DNA of 64,000 bases from Lentzea sp. NEAU-D7 (GTDB taxonomy: Bacteria; Actinomycetota; Actinomycetes; Mycobacteriales; Pseudonocardiaceae): the NCBI RefSeq assembly GCF_026242055.1, contig NZ_JAPJDL010000018.1, positions 62,001 to 126,000 on the forward strand, written 5' to 3'. Numbering within the stretch: the first letter of the stretch is position 1; every line of letters begins with the position of its first letter. Positions 8,535-16,285 of this stretch are shown in pieces. The notes below the pieces were generated by a model. The model ran no database searches. It saw only the letters and a list, made by a program, of their open reading frames with translations, and was not told the DNA's origin. The position numbers and the translations under genes were made by a program.

Positions 8535-8978
8535 ATGTGCGGGCGGTGCACAGTGAGGCGCGGGCAAAGCAACCGCACTTCGGATCTTGACGTTGAGGCC
8601 GTCGACCACGACGGTGTGACAGTCATGGCGATCACCGGTGACATCGACATCACCAATGCGGACCAGGCGCGCGCGGCCTTTGAGGCGCAGCTGAACAACC
8701 ACCCGATCGGGATCGTGGTCTACCTCGCCGTGGGTTTTCTCGCCTCGGCCGGTCTGTCGATGCTGGGCGAGGCCCACCAGCGGGCACGGCAGGCCGGAAT
8801 CGGGTTCGCCGTCGTCGCGAACGAGCGCGCGAGTCGACGTCCGCTGGAGGCCACGGGCCTCGACCAGGTGATGCAGCTGCACGAAACCGTTCCGCACGCT
8901 GTCGAGGCACTCCGCACGGCAGCCGCAACCGGATACCCGACCTCGCGCTCCGAGGACGGTTCCTCGTCGTGCCGGTGA
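8535..8978 (+). CDS. STAS-domain anti-anti-sigma factor homolog
   Basis: A 147-residue protein with a STAS fold: VDHDGVTVMAITGDIDITNADQARAAFEAQL, then VYLAVGFLASAGLSMLGEAHQRARQAG. The serine in ASAGLS is at the usual phosphorylation site of SpoIIAA/RsbV-like antagonists. Such proteins release sigma factors from RsbW-like kinases. Together with the second STAS gene at 9.9 kb this supports a SigB-type stress function for the segment. The ATG at 8535 has AAGGGC upstream. Confidence 0.8.
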   Translation: MCGRCTVRRGQSNRTSDLDVEAVDHDGVTVMAITGDIDITNADQARAAFEAQLNNHPIGIVVYLAVGFLASAGLSMLGEAHQRARQAGIGFAVVANERASRRPLEATGLDQVMQLHETVPHAVEALRTAAATGYPTSRSEDGSSSCR

Positions 8979-9075
8979 AGACAGCGGCGCCCTGTTCCGA
9001 CCGGCCAACGGCACTCCCGAGCTGTCCGGGTCGAAGCCGGTTTCTTCCGGTAGTGCCGGCGGGTATCTGATCGGC

Positions 9076-9807
9076 ATGCTGACGGCAGTGCTGTACGGCC
9101 TGGCCGCATCGAGTGCGCTGGTGGTCGGCTCGATCGCCGGCTCGCTGTGGCGGCCGCCGCGGTGGCTCACCGGGATCCTGCTGGCCTTCGCAAGCGGGGC
9201 GTTGATCTCAGCGCTGGCCTTCGAGCTGTTCGAGGAGGCGTTCCACCTCGGTGGCGCGGTGCGGTCCGGACTCGGCCTGCTCGCGGGTGCGGCCACGTTC
9301 GTGCTGGTGGACTCCGCTCTGGACCGTTACGTCACCGGTCACGCCGGCCCCGAGCAGCGAGAGGTGACCAAGGCCGGCGCGCGTGGCGGCGTGGGCTTCG
9401 CACTGCTGGCTGCGGTGACCCTCGACGGTGTGCCGGAGAACCTGGCGCTCGGGGTGTCTCTGGCCAGCGGGGTGTCGTTGACGTTGCTCGTGGCGATCTT
9501 CTTCTCCAACCTGCCGGAGTCGCTGGTCGGTGCCGTCGCGATGCGCGAATCGGGGCAGAGCAAGCGAACCGTGATCCTGACGTGGGCGATCTGCGCTCTG
9601 CTGCTGGCAGGCGCGGTGGTGCTCGGCAGACTGGTCGCGGGCGGGCTGAGCGACGCCGTGCTGGCCGTAGCGCTGTCCTTCGCCGGCGGAGCGGTGATCG
9701 CATCGCTGGCCGACACGCTGATGCCCGAGGCGTTCGAGCACGGCCGACCGCTCAACGCCTTCGCCACGGCCGGGGGCTTCTTCCTCTCCTTCATCCTCGC
9801 TGCCTGA
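9076..9807 (+). CDS. ZIP-family metal transporter
   Basis: A 243-residue membrane protein with about eight transmembrane helices. It contains the ZIP metal-site helices LAAVTLDGVPENLALGVSLA (TM4) and LVAIFFSNLPESLVGAVAMRE (TM5). The usual HxxPEG is DGVPEN here, a known variant. It would move divalent metal (Zn/Fe/Mn) into the cytoplasm. A GGGTAT element immediately upstream suggests a near-leaderless stress transcript. Confidence 0.85.
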   Translation: MLTAVLYGLAASSALVVGSIAGSLWRPPRWLTGILLAFASGALISALAFELFEEAFHLGGAVRSGLGLLAGAATFVLVDSALDRYVTGHAGPEQREVTKAGARGGVGFALLAAVTLDGVPENLALGVSLASGVSLTLLVAIFFSNLPESLVGAVAMRESGQSKRTVILTWAICALLLAGAVVLGRLVAGGLSDAVLAVALSFAGGAVIASLADTLMPEAFEHGRPLNAFATAGGFFLSFILAA

Positions 9808-9866
9808 CCGAACCGGCCAGGGGCGCCTCGCCGCAGGTCGCACGCACTGACGCAATCCGGTGGGAG

Positions 9867-9892
9867 GTGTCGGGCGGGTCCCGAACGGGTAG
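9867..9892 (+). promoter_or_regulatory. SigB-like promoter (candidate)
   Basis: GTGT at 9867-9870 and GGGTAG at 9887-9892 with 16 bp between resemble SigB/SigF-type promoters. They lie 40 bp before the second STAS gene. Match quality is moderate. Confidence 0.35.
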
Positions 9893-9931
9893 TCGGCAGC
9901 GAGCGCGTGTCTGTGGAGTCGAGGGAGCAGC

Positions 9932-10360
9932 ATGCACGAAGACGTCGAGAAGCCGTTGATCACAGTCGAGGTCGACTCCACCCACGATGTCGTGATCGTC
10001 GCCGTGCACGGCGACGTCGATCACGAGACCTTCCAACAGATCCGGGACACGTTGTTCACGCGCATCGGCAACGGGGCCGGCGCGTTGGTGGTCGATCTGG
10101 ACGACGTGGGCTTCTTCGGATCGATCGGCATCGCCGTACTTCTCGAGGCGCGACAACGTGCCGACCAACTGGGCGTCAGATTCGCCGTCGTGGCAGGACG
10201 TCGGGCGGTGATACGACCCATCCGGTCGACCGACACCCAAGACCTCCTTCGCGTGCAGCGCACCCGCGCGGAGGCCCTGGCCGCAGTGCGCCGTCACTGT
10301 CGCTACACCGGACACTTGGACGATCCGACGGATACCGGATTTGTGCGTTCATGGCCGTGA
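9932..10360 (+). CDS. STAS-domain anti-anti-sigma factor homolog
   Basis: A 142-residue STAS protein: VVIVAVHGDVDHETFQQIRDTLFTRIGNGAGALVVDLDDVGFFGSIGIAVLLEARQRADQLG. The phospho-acceptor serine is in FFGSIGIAVL. It is a divergent paralog of the STAS gene at 8.5 kb and probably feeds another partner-switching pair. No RsbW-like kinase gene is nearby. Confidence 0.8.
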   Translation: MHEDVEKPLITVEVDSTHDVVIVAVHGDVDHETFQQIRDTLFTRIGNGAGALVVDLDDVGFFGSIGIAVLLEARQRADQLGVRFAVVAGRRAVIRPIRSTDTQDLLRVQRTRAEALAAVRRHCRYTGHLDDPTDTGFVRSWP

Positions 10361-10442
10361 TCCACGCCTTTCGATCGGGACGCGGGCCGACGACTGCCCA
10401 CCCGCACCCCGACCACTCGACGACGATCGAAGACCGCGCCGC

Positions 10443-10970
10443 CTACCGCCCCCGACGCAACAGCTTCCACAGCACGAGCAAGACTGCCGCCGCGCCAACA
10501 GCAACCGCCGCAGGGTGCCGACGGGCCTGCCGAACACCCTGCTGCACGGGCTCGGGCAGCGCCTCGACCGCCTCGATGGTCTTCACACCGACCTGCGTGC
10601 CCGCGACGCCGACCTTCTCGCTGACCTGGCCCGCGATCACGCTCGCCTTCTGGTTCACCCGCTCGGCGACCGCGACGGCTTTCTGGCCGAGCTCGGTGGC
10701 CTTGTCACCCACCTGAGCGGCCACGGCGGCTGCCTGTTCACGGACCGCGTCGGTCTGCTTCGCCTCTACGCCTGCCTTTTCGGCTGCGACACCAGCGGTG
10801 CTCTCCTTGCCGATCTTCTCACCGGCCTTGTTCGCGGTGTGCGCGGTAGCTTGCTTGACCTCGTCAGCCGCAGCTGCCTTTGCCTTCGCGACCCTCGCGG
10901 CGGTCTGCTGTGCCTTGCCCGGGCCCTCGTGCGTCCCGTCCGCGCCGGCGGGGACGTTCATGTCGCTCAA
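10443..10970 (-). CDS. Alanine/lysine-rich helical protein with C-terminal membrane anchor
   Basis: A 175-residue protein of repeating A/E/K/Q heptad-like sequence (for example KAKAAAADEVKQATAHTANKAGEK, residues about 30-135), predicted as a long amphipathic helix. It ends with one hydrophobic segment at about 155-170 and a basic tail LWKLLRRGR. It resembles DUF3618/apolipoprotein-like or LEA-type envelope proteins that anchor in the cytoplasmic membrane. A stress role fits the neighbourhood but is inferred. Confidence 0.7.
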   Translation of the reverse strand: MSDMNVPAGADGTHEGPGKAQQTAARVAKAKAAAADEVKQATAHTANKAGEKIGKESTAGVAAEKAGVEAKQTDAVREQAAAVAAQVGDKATELGQKAVAVAERVNQKASVIAGQVSEKVGVAGTQVGVKTIEAVEALPEPVQQGVRQARRHPAAVAVGAAAVLLVLWKLLRRGR

Positions 10971-11119
10971 CGGTGTGCCCTCTCACTGACGGTGGTGTTG
11001 TCCTGTCACCCGATCAGCCTTTACCCAGATGTGCGGTGATGTACGCCAGGCGATGAGCTCGGCGCGAGCGACACCTGGCCGGTCAGGAGCAAGAGCGTGC
11101 ACCAGCAGTCTTCGACGTG

Positions 11120-12046
11120 TCATTCGCAGACCGCAGCGAGCCGACCGGTGATCAGCTCCTCGGCCTCCCGCACGATGCGGTCGACGAGTTCGCGCACCGT
11201 CGGGATGTCGGCGATGAGCCCTTGAGCCAGGCCGGCGCTCCAGATCCCGGCTTCCAGGTCACCGTCCTCGAAAACCCTGCGTCCTCTGACTCCTGTCACG
11301 AGGTCGCGCACATCGGGGAACTCGCCGCCGTTGTCGAGAATCTCGACGACCTTGCGGCTCACCGCGTTGCTGGCGACCCTGGCGGTGTTGCGCAGCGGGC
11401 GGAAGATCAGCTCGGTGTCGAGCTCGCTGTTGGCGACGATCTGCTCCTTGACGCGCTGGTGCACCGAAGCTTCTTGCGTGCACAGGAAACGCGTGCCCAT
11501 GTTGATGCCCTCCGCGCCGAGCGCGAGCGCGGCCACCAGTCCCCTGCCGTCCGCGAAACCACCGGACGCGATGACCGGGATCGACAGCCTGTTCACGGTG
11601 GCGGGGATGAGGACCAGGCCGGGGACGTCGTCCTCACCGGGGTGGCCCGCGCACTCGAACCCGTCGATGCTCACGCCGTCCACGCCGATCTCCTGCGCCG
11701 TCACGGCGTGCCGGACGCTCGTGCACTTGTGCAGCACCTTGATGCCGTGGGCGTGGAACTCCGGCAGGTGCTCGCGCGGGTTCGAACCAGCGGTTTCCAC
11801 GATCTTGACGCCCGACTCGACGATCGCGCGCCGGTACTCGTCGTAGGGCGGCGGCGTGATCGACGGCAGGATCGTCAGGTTCACGCCGAACGGCTTGTCC
11901 GTCATCTCGCGGCAGCGCGCGATCTCCCGTTCCAGCGCCTCCGGAGTCGGCTGGGTCAGCGCGGTGAGGAACCCGAGGGCGCTCGCGTTCGCGACGGCCG
12001 CGACCAGCTCGGCCCTGCCCACCCCCGGCTCGGCGAGCGTGTCCAT
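11120..12046 (-). CDS. Nitronate monooxygenase-like (NMO/2-nitropropane dioxygenase) enzyme, probably 5'-truncated
   Basis: A 308-residue TIM-barrel flavoprotein. Visible NMO features are LGFLTALTQPT, REMTDKPFGVNLTILPS, the catalytic-loop region GVDGVSIDGFECAGHPGE, FMN phosphate-binding PVIASGGFADGRGL and LGAEGINMGTRFLCTQEA. Known members oxidise alkyl nitronates with FMN and O2. The usual 20-25 residue N-terminus (first strand and PIVQ/GM segment) is missing. The family reading stops near 12046 exactly where an lsr2 fragment and other debris begin, so a deletion probably removed the true start. Whether the protein still folds is doubtful. Confidence 0.75.
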   Translation of the reverse strand: MDTLAEPGVGRAELVAAVANASALGFLTALTQPTPEALEREIARCREMTDKPFGVNLTILPSITPPPYDEYRRAIVESGVKIVETAGSNPREHLPEFHAHGIKVLHKCTSVRHAVTAQEIGVDGVSIDGFECAGHPGEDDVPGLVLIPATVNRLSIPVIASGGFADGRGLVAALALGAEGINMGTRFLCTQEASVHQRVKEQIVANSELDTELIFRPLRNTARVASNAVSRKVVEILDNGGEFPDVRDLVTGVRGRRVFEDGDLEAGIWSAGLAQGLIADIPTVRELVDRIVREAEELITGRLAAVCE

Positions 12047-12155
12047 CCCACGCTGTGGCGACTGGTGATCACGACCGTGCCCTCGCGCACACGCGCCAGC
12101 AACGCCGCCGCATCTGGAGCACTTCGTCGCGAGCGGCCGACGTACCGGCGGCCGC

Positions 12156-12275
12156 ATGAGGAAGGCCGCGAACACCACCCTCACCATCGTGGCCGAGTCC
12201 CGGACCAAAGAGCAGACATTGGCCATCCGCAAGTGGGCTCGTGCCAACGGCCACGACCTCTCTGGCGTGCTTCTC
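12156..12275 (+). pseudogene. lsr2: lsr2 C-terminal fragment
   Basis: About 38 codons read KAANTTLTIVAESRTKEQT and LAIRKWARANGH, matching the C-terminal AT-hook half of Lsr2. The intact Lsr2 at 56.5 kb has STTRTVVAESRTKEQTRAI and REWARANGH. The first 60-70 residues and the last 15 are absent. The frame runs without a stop into the next gene, so no separate product is expected. It marks a recombination junction with the truncated nitronate monooxygenase. Confidence 0.7.
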
Positions 12276-12441
12276 CGGATGGACGTTCGGCGTCGCGTCG
12301 CGCGGCGAGAACCGCGAGCTGACGTGGAGCCTGCTGGAGAGTGTGATCGGCAACGCCTACGTCCTCCTCGCACTGCTCGCAGGCATCCTGACGCTGGCAC
12401 GCCTGTCCCTGAAGTCCACTGTGGATGTCCAGGCCCGCTGA
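12276..12441 (+). pseudogene. Membrane-protein C-terminal remnant (candidate)
   Basis: In another frame from the lsr2 fragment, the plus strand encodes ENRELTWSLLESVIGNAY followed by a hydrophobic helix VLLALLAGILTLARLSL and a stop at 12439-12441. It looks like the tail of a small membrane protein fused to the lsr2 break. No start or RBS is visible. Confidence 0.3.
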
Positions 12442-12551
12442 CGCGATCTGCTCTGAGGTGTCAGAGCTTTGTCAGCGCCATGTCCGAGCCTGGACCAAGG
12501 CACTGCGCTCGCGCTGCCCCCACTGGCAGGACAAAGGGAAAGAAACACCGC

Positions 12552-13397
12552 ATGCAGACAAAGATGAAGACCCAGGGCGCCATCACGGCGCTGGCGACCT
12601 TCGCTGTCCTGGGCGGCCTGACGTTGAGCGCGACGCAGGCTTCAGCCGCCCCGCTGCCCGTCGTCAACATGGAAGCCACCGTCCTGGCCGCCCAGATCGA
12701 TCCGCGGCGCGCCGACGACACGCTGACCCAGGGCGCCAAGGAATCCGTGCTGGCCGTAGAGCGGGCACTCCAGGCACGCAACCTGCTGGAGGCCCGCTGG
12801 GTCGACGGCTACTTCGGAACCACGACCATCAAGGCGTACGCGGCCTACCAGCGTTCGCTCGGCTACACCGGACTGGCCGCGAACGGTCTGCCCGGCGCGA
12901 GTTCGCTGGCCACGCTCGGGCAGAGCCGGTTCACCGTCTCCCACGTGATCAAGCCAGGCACGAAGGTCCAGCGTGACGGGTACGTCGTCAACACCCGCAC
13001 CCAGGCGATGCTGACCGAGGCCGAACTCCTGCTGGGGCGTCGCCTCGTGCTGTCGCAGGGCTCCTACAACCCCGGCGGCGACCCGACCTCCGCGGGCACC
13101 CACGACGGCGGCGGCGTCGTGGACCTCAAGGTCGACGGCATGTCCGCCGCCACCCGCACCGCCGTCGCCCGCGCGCTGCGCCAGGTCGGCTTCGCCGCCT
13201 GGGTCCGCAGCCCGTCCCAGGGCGACTGGCCGTGGCACATCCACGCGGTGGCGATCAACGACACCGACCAGGCCACCCAGGCGCAGAACCAGGTCGGTGA
13301 CTACTACCTCGGCTTCAACGGCCTCGCCAACCACCGCCCCGACGACGGTCCCCGGATTCCGATCGAGACGTGGGAGGAGTACCAGCGCACGCACTGA
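12552..13397 (+). CDS. Secreted peptidoglycan-binding protein with M15-like peptidase domain
   Basis: A 281-residue protein. It has a signal peptide at about 1-36 (…LSATQASA), a PG_binding_1-type domain at about 60-120 (…ALQARNLLEARWVDGYFGTTTIKAYAAYQRSLG…), and a C-terminal zinc-peptidase-like region with GGDPTSAGTHDGGGVVDLKVDGM and WPWHIHAVAIND. This gives H, D and H ligands as in D,D-/L,D-carboxypeptidases of family M15. It probably trims cell-wall peptides outside the cell. The ATG at 12552 follows AAGGGAAAG. Confidence 0.8.
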   Translation: MQTKMKTQGAITALATFAVLGGLTLSATQASAAPLPVVNMEATVLAAQIDPRRADDTLTQGAKESVLAVERALQARNLLEARWVDGYFGTTTIKAYAAYQRSLGYTGLAANGLPGASSLATLGQSRFTVSHVIKPGTKVQRDGYVVNTRTQAMLTEAELLLGRRLVLSQGSYNPGGDPTSAGTHDGGGVVDLKVDGMSAATRTAVARALRQVGFAAWVRSPSQGDWPWHIHAVAINDTDQATQAQNQVGDYYLGFNGLANHRPDDGPRIPIETWEEYQRTH

Positions 13398-13441
13398 CCA
13401 GCAGCCCCGAGCATCAACCCCTTTCCCGAAAAGGAAAACCC

Positions 13442-14204
13442 GTGAAAATCGCACGCACGATGCTCGCCGCCGCCGGGGCCGCACTGGCCCTGGTCGCGCC
13501 CCTCATGGCCGCCACCGCCTCGCCCGCGTTCGCCGCGAGCAGGGACGGGGACTGCGACAGCGGAGAGTTCTGCCTCTACTACAACAGCAACCAGGCCGGC
13601 TCGATCTCCGACTTCACCGGCTCGATCAGCGACTACGGCGCGACTCAGCCGTCCTGCTACGAATTCAAGGGCGCCGGCGCCGGCAAAGGCCTGTGCGTGA
13701 AGAACAACTCGGCATGAGTGCGTAACCGCACCAGCCACACGGTGCGGGTCTACTTCAACAGCGGCTACGGCGGCGCGAGCCAGGACTTCAAGCCCGGCGC
13801 CACCGGCAATCTCAACGCCACGCTGAAGAACAACAACGCCAGCCACAAGTTCCTCACCGGCCCAGAACAACTGCACCGCCTTCGCGGCCTACCGGGTCGC
13901 CAGCAGGCTCGGCGTCCCCAGCTTCAGCAACTCCTACGGCGGAACCACCTGGGGCAACGCCGGCACCTGGGACGACGCCGCCCGCCGCGTCGGCGTCACG
14001 GTCAACAAGACCCCGAAGGTCGGCGCCATCGCCGTCAACGACGTTCACCGGGTCGGTCACGTCGCCTACGTGAACGCGGTCCACGCCGACGGCTCGTTCG
14101 ACGTCGAGGAGTACAACTGGAACAACCCGCTCGCCTACGGCACCCGCAAACACGTCCACGTGAGCAACGCCCAGGCCGACTTCCAGTGGATGCTCCACTT
14201 CTGA
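13442..14204 (+). pseudogene. Broken I36-CHAP secreted amidase gene
   Basis: The gene begins with a signal peptide (residues 1-31) and an I36 domain (…CDSGEFCLYYNSNQAGSISDF…). It meets an in-frame TGA at 13715-13717, resumes in the same frame (…HTVRVYFNSGYGGASQDFKPG…), then shifts frame near 13855 into a good CHAP domain (NNCTAFAAYRVASRLG … VGHVAYVNAV … FDVEEYNW) ending at 14202-14204. CHAP catalytic Cys and His are both visible. CHAP enzymes cleave peptidoglycan amide bonds. One nonsense codon and one frameshift make a full product unlikely unless these are sequencing errors; the first 91 residues could still be secreted. Confidence 0.75.
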
Positions 14205-14218
14205 CCGGTCAGTGATCC

Positions 14219-14250
14219 GTGCCGCCGCGAACAACTGCTCGCGGCGGCAC
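14219..14250. terminator. Hairpin terminator
   Basis: A 12-bp GC-rich stem (GTGCCGCCGCGA with its complement) and 8-nt loop follow the CHAP reading frame and face the convergent MFS gene. The T-tract is weak. Confidence 0.6.
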
Positions 14251-14350
14251 GCGAGCGCGTCGGCGTGCATCCACATCGGCAGCTGCCCAGCACTGTCTAC
14301 TTGGGACAGAACCCGCGAGGCCAACCCCAGGCATCGTGCCTGCTGTGCGG

Positions 14351-15568
14351 TCAGACCGTGCGAGGACGACCAGCGAACACGCCCACGACGATCTGCACGA
14401 CGAGAACACCGATGAGCATGGACAGCGGTGCCGTCCAGCCTCCGGTCAGTTCGTGCAGCAGGCTGAACAGGAACGGCCCCGTCGCGGCGATCAGGTAGCC
14501 GAAGCCCTGTGCCATGCCCGAGAGCTTCGCGGTCTGCTCGCTGGTGCTCGCGCGCAGCGCGATCACCGTCAGCGCCAGCGAGAACACGCTCATGCCGAGG
14601 CCCAGCAGGACGACCCAGAGCAGCGGGGCCGCGGCGGGGGCGAGCAGCAACCCGAGCAGGCCCGCCATGCCCGTCAGGCCCAGTCCGAGGATCCACCCGC
14701 TCTGCCCGCCGCGCCGCGCGGCCATCGGCGGCACCAGCAGGCTCACCGGCAACGCGAGGAACGACAGCAGCGCCAGCAACAGGCCCGCGTCGTCGCGGCT
14801 GACGCCCGCGGACATCAGCACCTGCGGCAGCCAGCTGATCGCCACGAACGCGATCAGCGCCTGCAGCCCGAAGAACACCGTCACCGTCCAAGCCAGCGGG
14901 CTGCGCAGCAGGGACGTGCCCTTGGCGGTACTTGCGGCGCCCGGCGGCGCAGCCCCGCCCCGCCGCGCGGCGATCGACCACACGACCAGAGCGAGCACCG
15001 CGAGTCCGGCCCAGGTCGCCAATGCGGGCCGCCAGCCGTGCATCACCGTCGCGAGTGGTGGGGTGAGCGCGAAGCCCAGGACGGCGCCGAACTGCAGCGC
15101 CGCCGTGTAGACCCCGGTCATGACGCCGACCTTGGCCGGGTAGGAACTCTTGACCACCACCGGCATCAGCACCGCGACGAACGCGATGCCGGCCGCGGCG
15201 ACCAGCGTGGCGCCGAGCACCACGGCCGCGCCGCCCACGGCGCGGAGCAGGATGCCCGCGGCGAGCACGGCCAGCGCCCCGGCGATCGTGGCGGCCGTGC
15301 CGACCCTGCGGGCCACCGCGGGCGCCAAGGGGCCGGCCACCGCGAAGCACAGCACCGGGATCGTGGTGAGCAGGCCCGCCCAGGTCGGTGACGCGCCGAG
15401 AGAGCCGCGCACCTGGTCGAGGACCGGGCCGACGCTGGTGATCGCCGGGCGCAGGTTCATCGCGGTGAGCACCACGGCGACGACGAGCAGCAGGCCACGC
15501 CCCGCAACCAGGTGTGCCGGCGGCCGGTCGGTCGTGGCTTGCCCGGGCTGGGCGTCAGAGACGGACAT
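14351..15568 (-). CDS. MFS transporter, CynX/NimT type
   Basis: A 405-residue protein with 12 predicted helices and the family signature NLRPAITSVGPVL at the end of TM1. CynX/NimT relatives move small polar compounds such as cyanate or nitroimidazoles. It is the last gene of a leftward run that starts with the NRPS, 33 bp after the phosphoribosyltransferase stop. A role as exporter of the C-nucleoside product (self-resistance) is likely but inferred. It is unrelated to the two MFS paralogs at 24.7 and 49.2 kb. Confidence 0.85.
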   Translation of the reverse strand: MSVSDAQPGQATTDRPPAHLVAGRGLLLVVAVVLTAMNLRPAITSVGPVLDQVRGSLGASPTWAGLLTTIPVLCFAVAGPLAPAVARRVGTAATIAGALAVLAAGILLRAVGGAAVVLGATLVAAAGIAFVAVLMPVVVKSSYPAKVGVMTGVYTAALQFGAVLGFALTPPLATVMHGWRPALATWAGLAVLALVVWSIAARRGGAAPPGAASTAKGTSLLRSPLAWTVTVFFGLQALIAFVAISWLPQVLMSAGVSRDDAGLLLALLSFLALPVSLLVPPMAARRGGQSGWILGLGLTGMAGLLGLLLAPAAAPLLWVVLLGLGMSVFSLALTVIALRASTSEQTAKLSGMAQGFGYLIAATGPFLFSLLHELTGGWTAPLSMLIGVLVVQIVVGVFAGRPRTV

Positions 15569-15601
15569 GATTCTCAGTGTTCCAGACGTCGCACTCCGTG
15601 T

Positions 15602-16285
15602 TCATCGATCGGTCCCGAAGTAGCGGTCACCGAAGTCGCCGATGCCGGGCAGCATGTAGGAGTTCTCGTTCAGCCGCTGCTCGATCGACGAGGTGACGAG
15701 CCGCAGCCGCGGGTGTGCGTCGCACAGGGCCGCGATGCCCTCGGGCGCGGTCAGCAGGTTGACGAACACGATGCGCTCTTCCGGCACGCCGTGGTCGAGC
15801 AGTACCTGCACGGCCATCCGCGCGGTTCCCGCCGTGGCGAGCATCGGGTCGAGCAGCAGCACGTTCCGCTCGGCGATGTCGGCGGGCAGCTTGGTGTAGT
15901 ACAGGTGCGGCTGCACGGTCTCCTTGTCCCGCTGGATGAGGATCTTGCCGATCCGCACCGGCGGCAGCACGGCGCGCAGCCCCGCCTCCATGCTCTCCCC
16001 GGCGCGCACCACGGAGACCCCGCAGACGCGTTCGGCGAAGCGCAGGCCCTCGTAGACGTGGCCGACCGGGGTCCGCACCTGGTGCGGCTCGAACGGCAGC
16101 AGGTCGAGGGCGGCGTCGAGCAGCATCCGGATGATCCGGTCGGCGTGGAAGACGAACTGGTCGCGCGGGACGTCACGGTCCCGGATGATCGTGTGCAGCG
16201 CTCGCAGCAGCGGTGTCTGCGGCAGCAGATGGACGTTCTCCCGCAGGTGCGCTGGCAGGACGGGCGTCTCGGCGGTCGCGGTCAT
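15602..16285 (-). CDS. upp: Uracil phosphoribosyltransferase
   Basis: A 227-residue type I phosphoribosyltransferase. The PRPP loop reads LLLDPMLATAGTA (usual DPMLATGGS) and the C-terminal uracil-binding loop reads PGIGDFGDRYFGT; the dimer arm RDKETVQPHLYYTKLP is present. The enzyme converts uracil plus PRPP to UMP in the cytoplasm. It overlaps the DUF4243 gene by 4 bp (ATGA) and so belongs to the biosynthetic operon. A housekeeping upp has no reason to sit here. It may supply or salvage UMP during self-exposure to a uridine analogue, or act on the heterocycle. This role is an inference. Confidence 0.9.
   Translation of the reverse strand: MTATAETPVLPAHLRENVHLLPQTPLLRALHTIIRDRDVPRDQFVFHADRIIRMLLDAALDLLPFEPHQVRTPVGHVYEGLRFAERVCGVSVVRAGESMEAGLRAVLPPVRIGKILIQRDKETVQPHLYYTKLPADIAERNVLLLDPMLATAGTARMAVQVLLDHGVPEERIVFVNLLTAPEGIAALCDAHPRLRLVTSSIEQRLNENSYMLPGIGDFGDRYFGTDR

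Noticed and set aside
12156..13397. A single 413-residue protein from 12156
   Set aside because: The first part is an lsr2 fragment and linker read without a stop by chance; the signal peptide and RBS place the real start at 12552.
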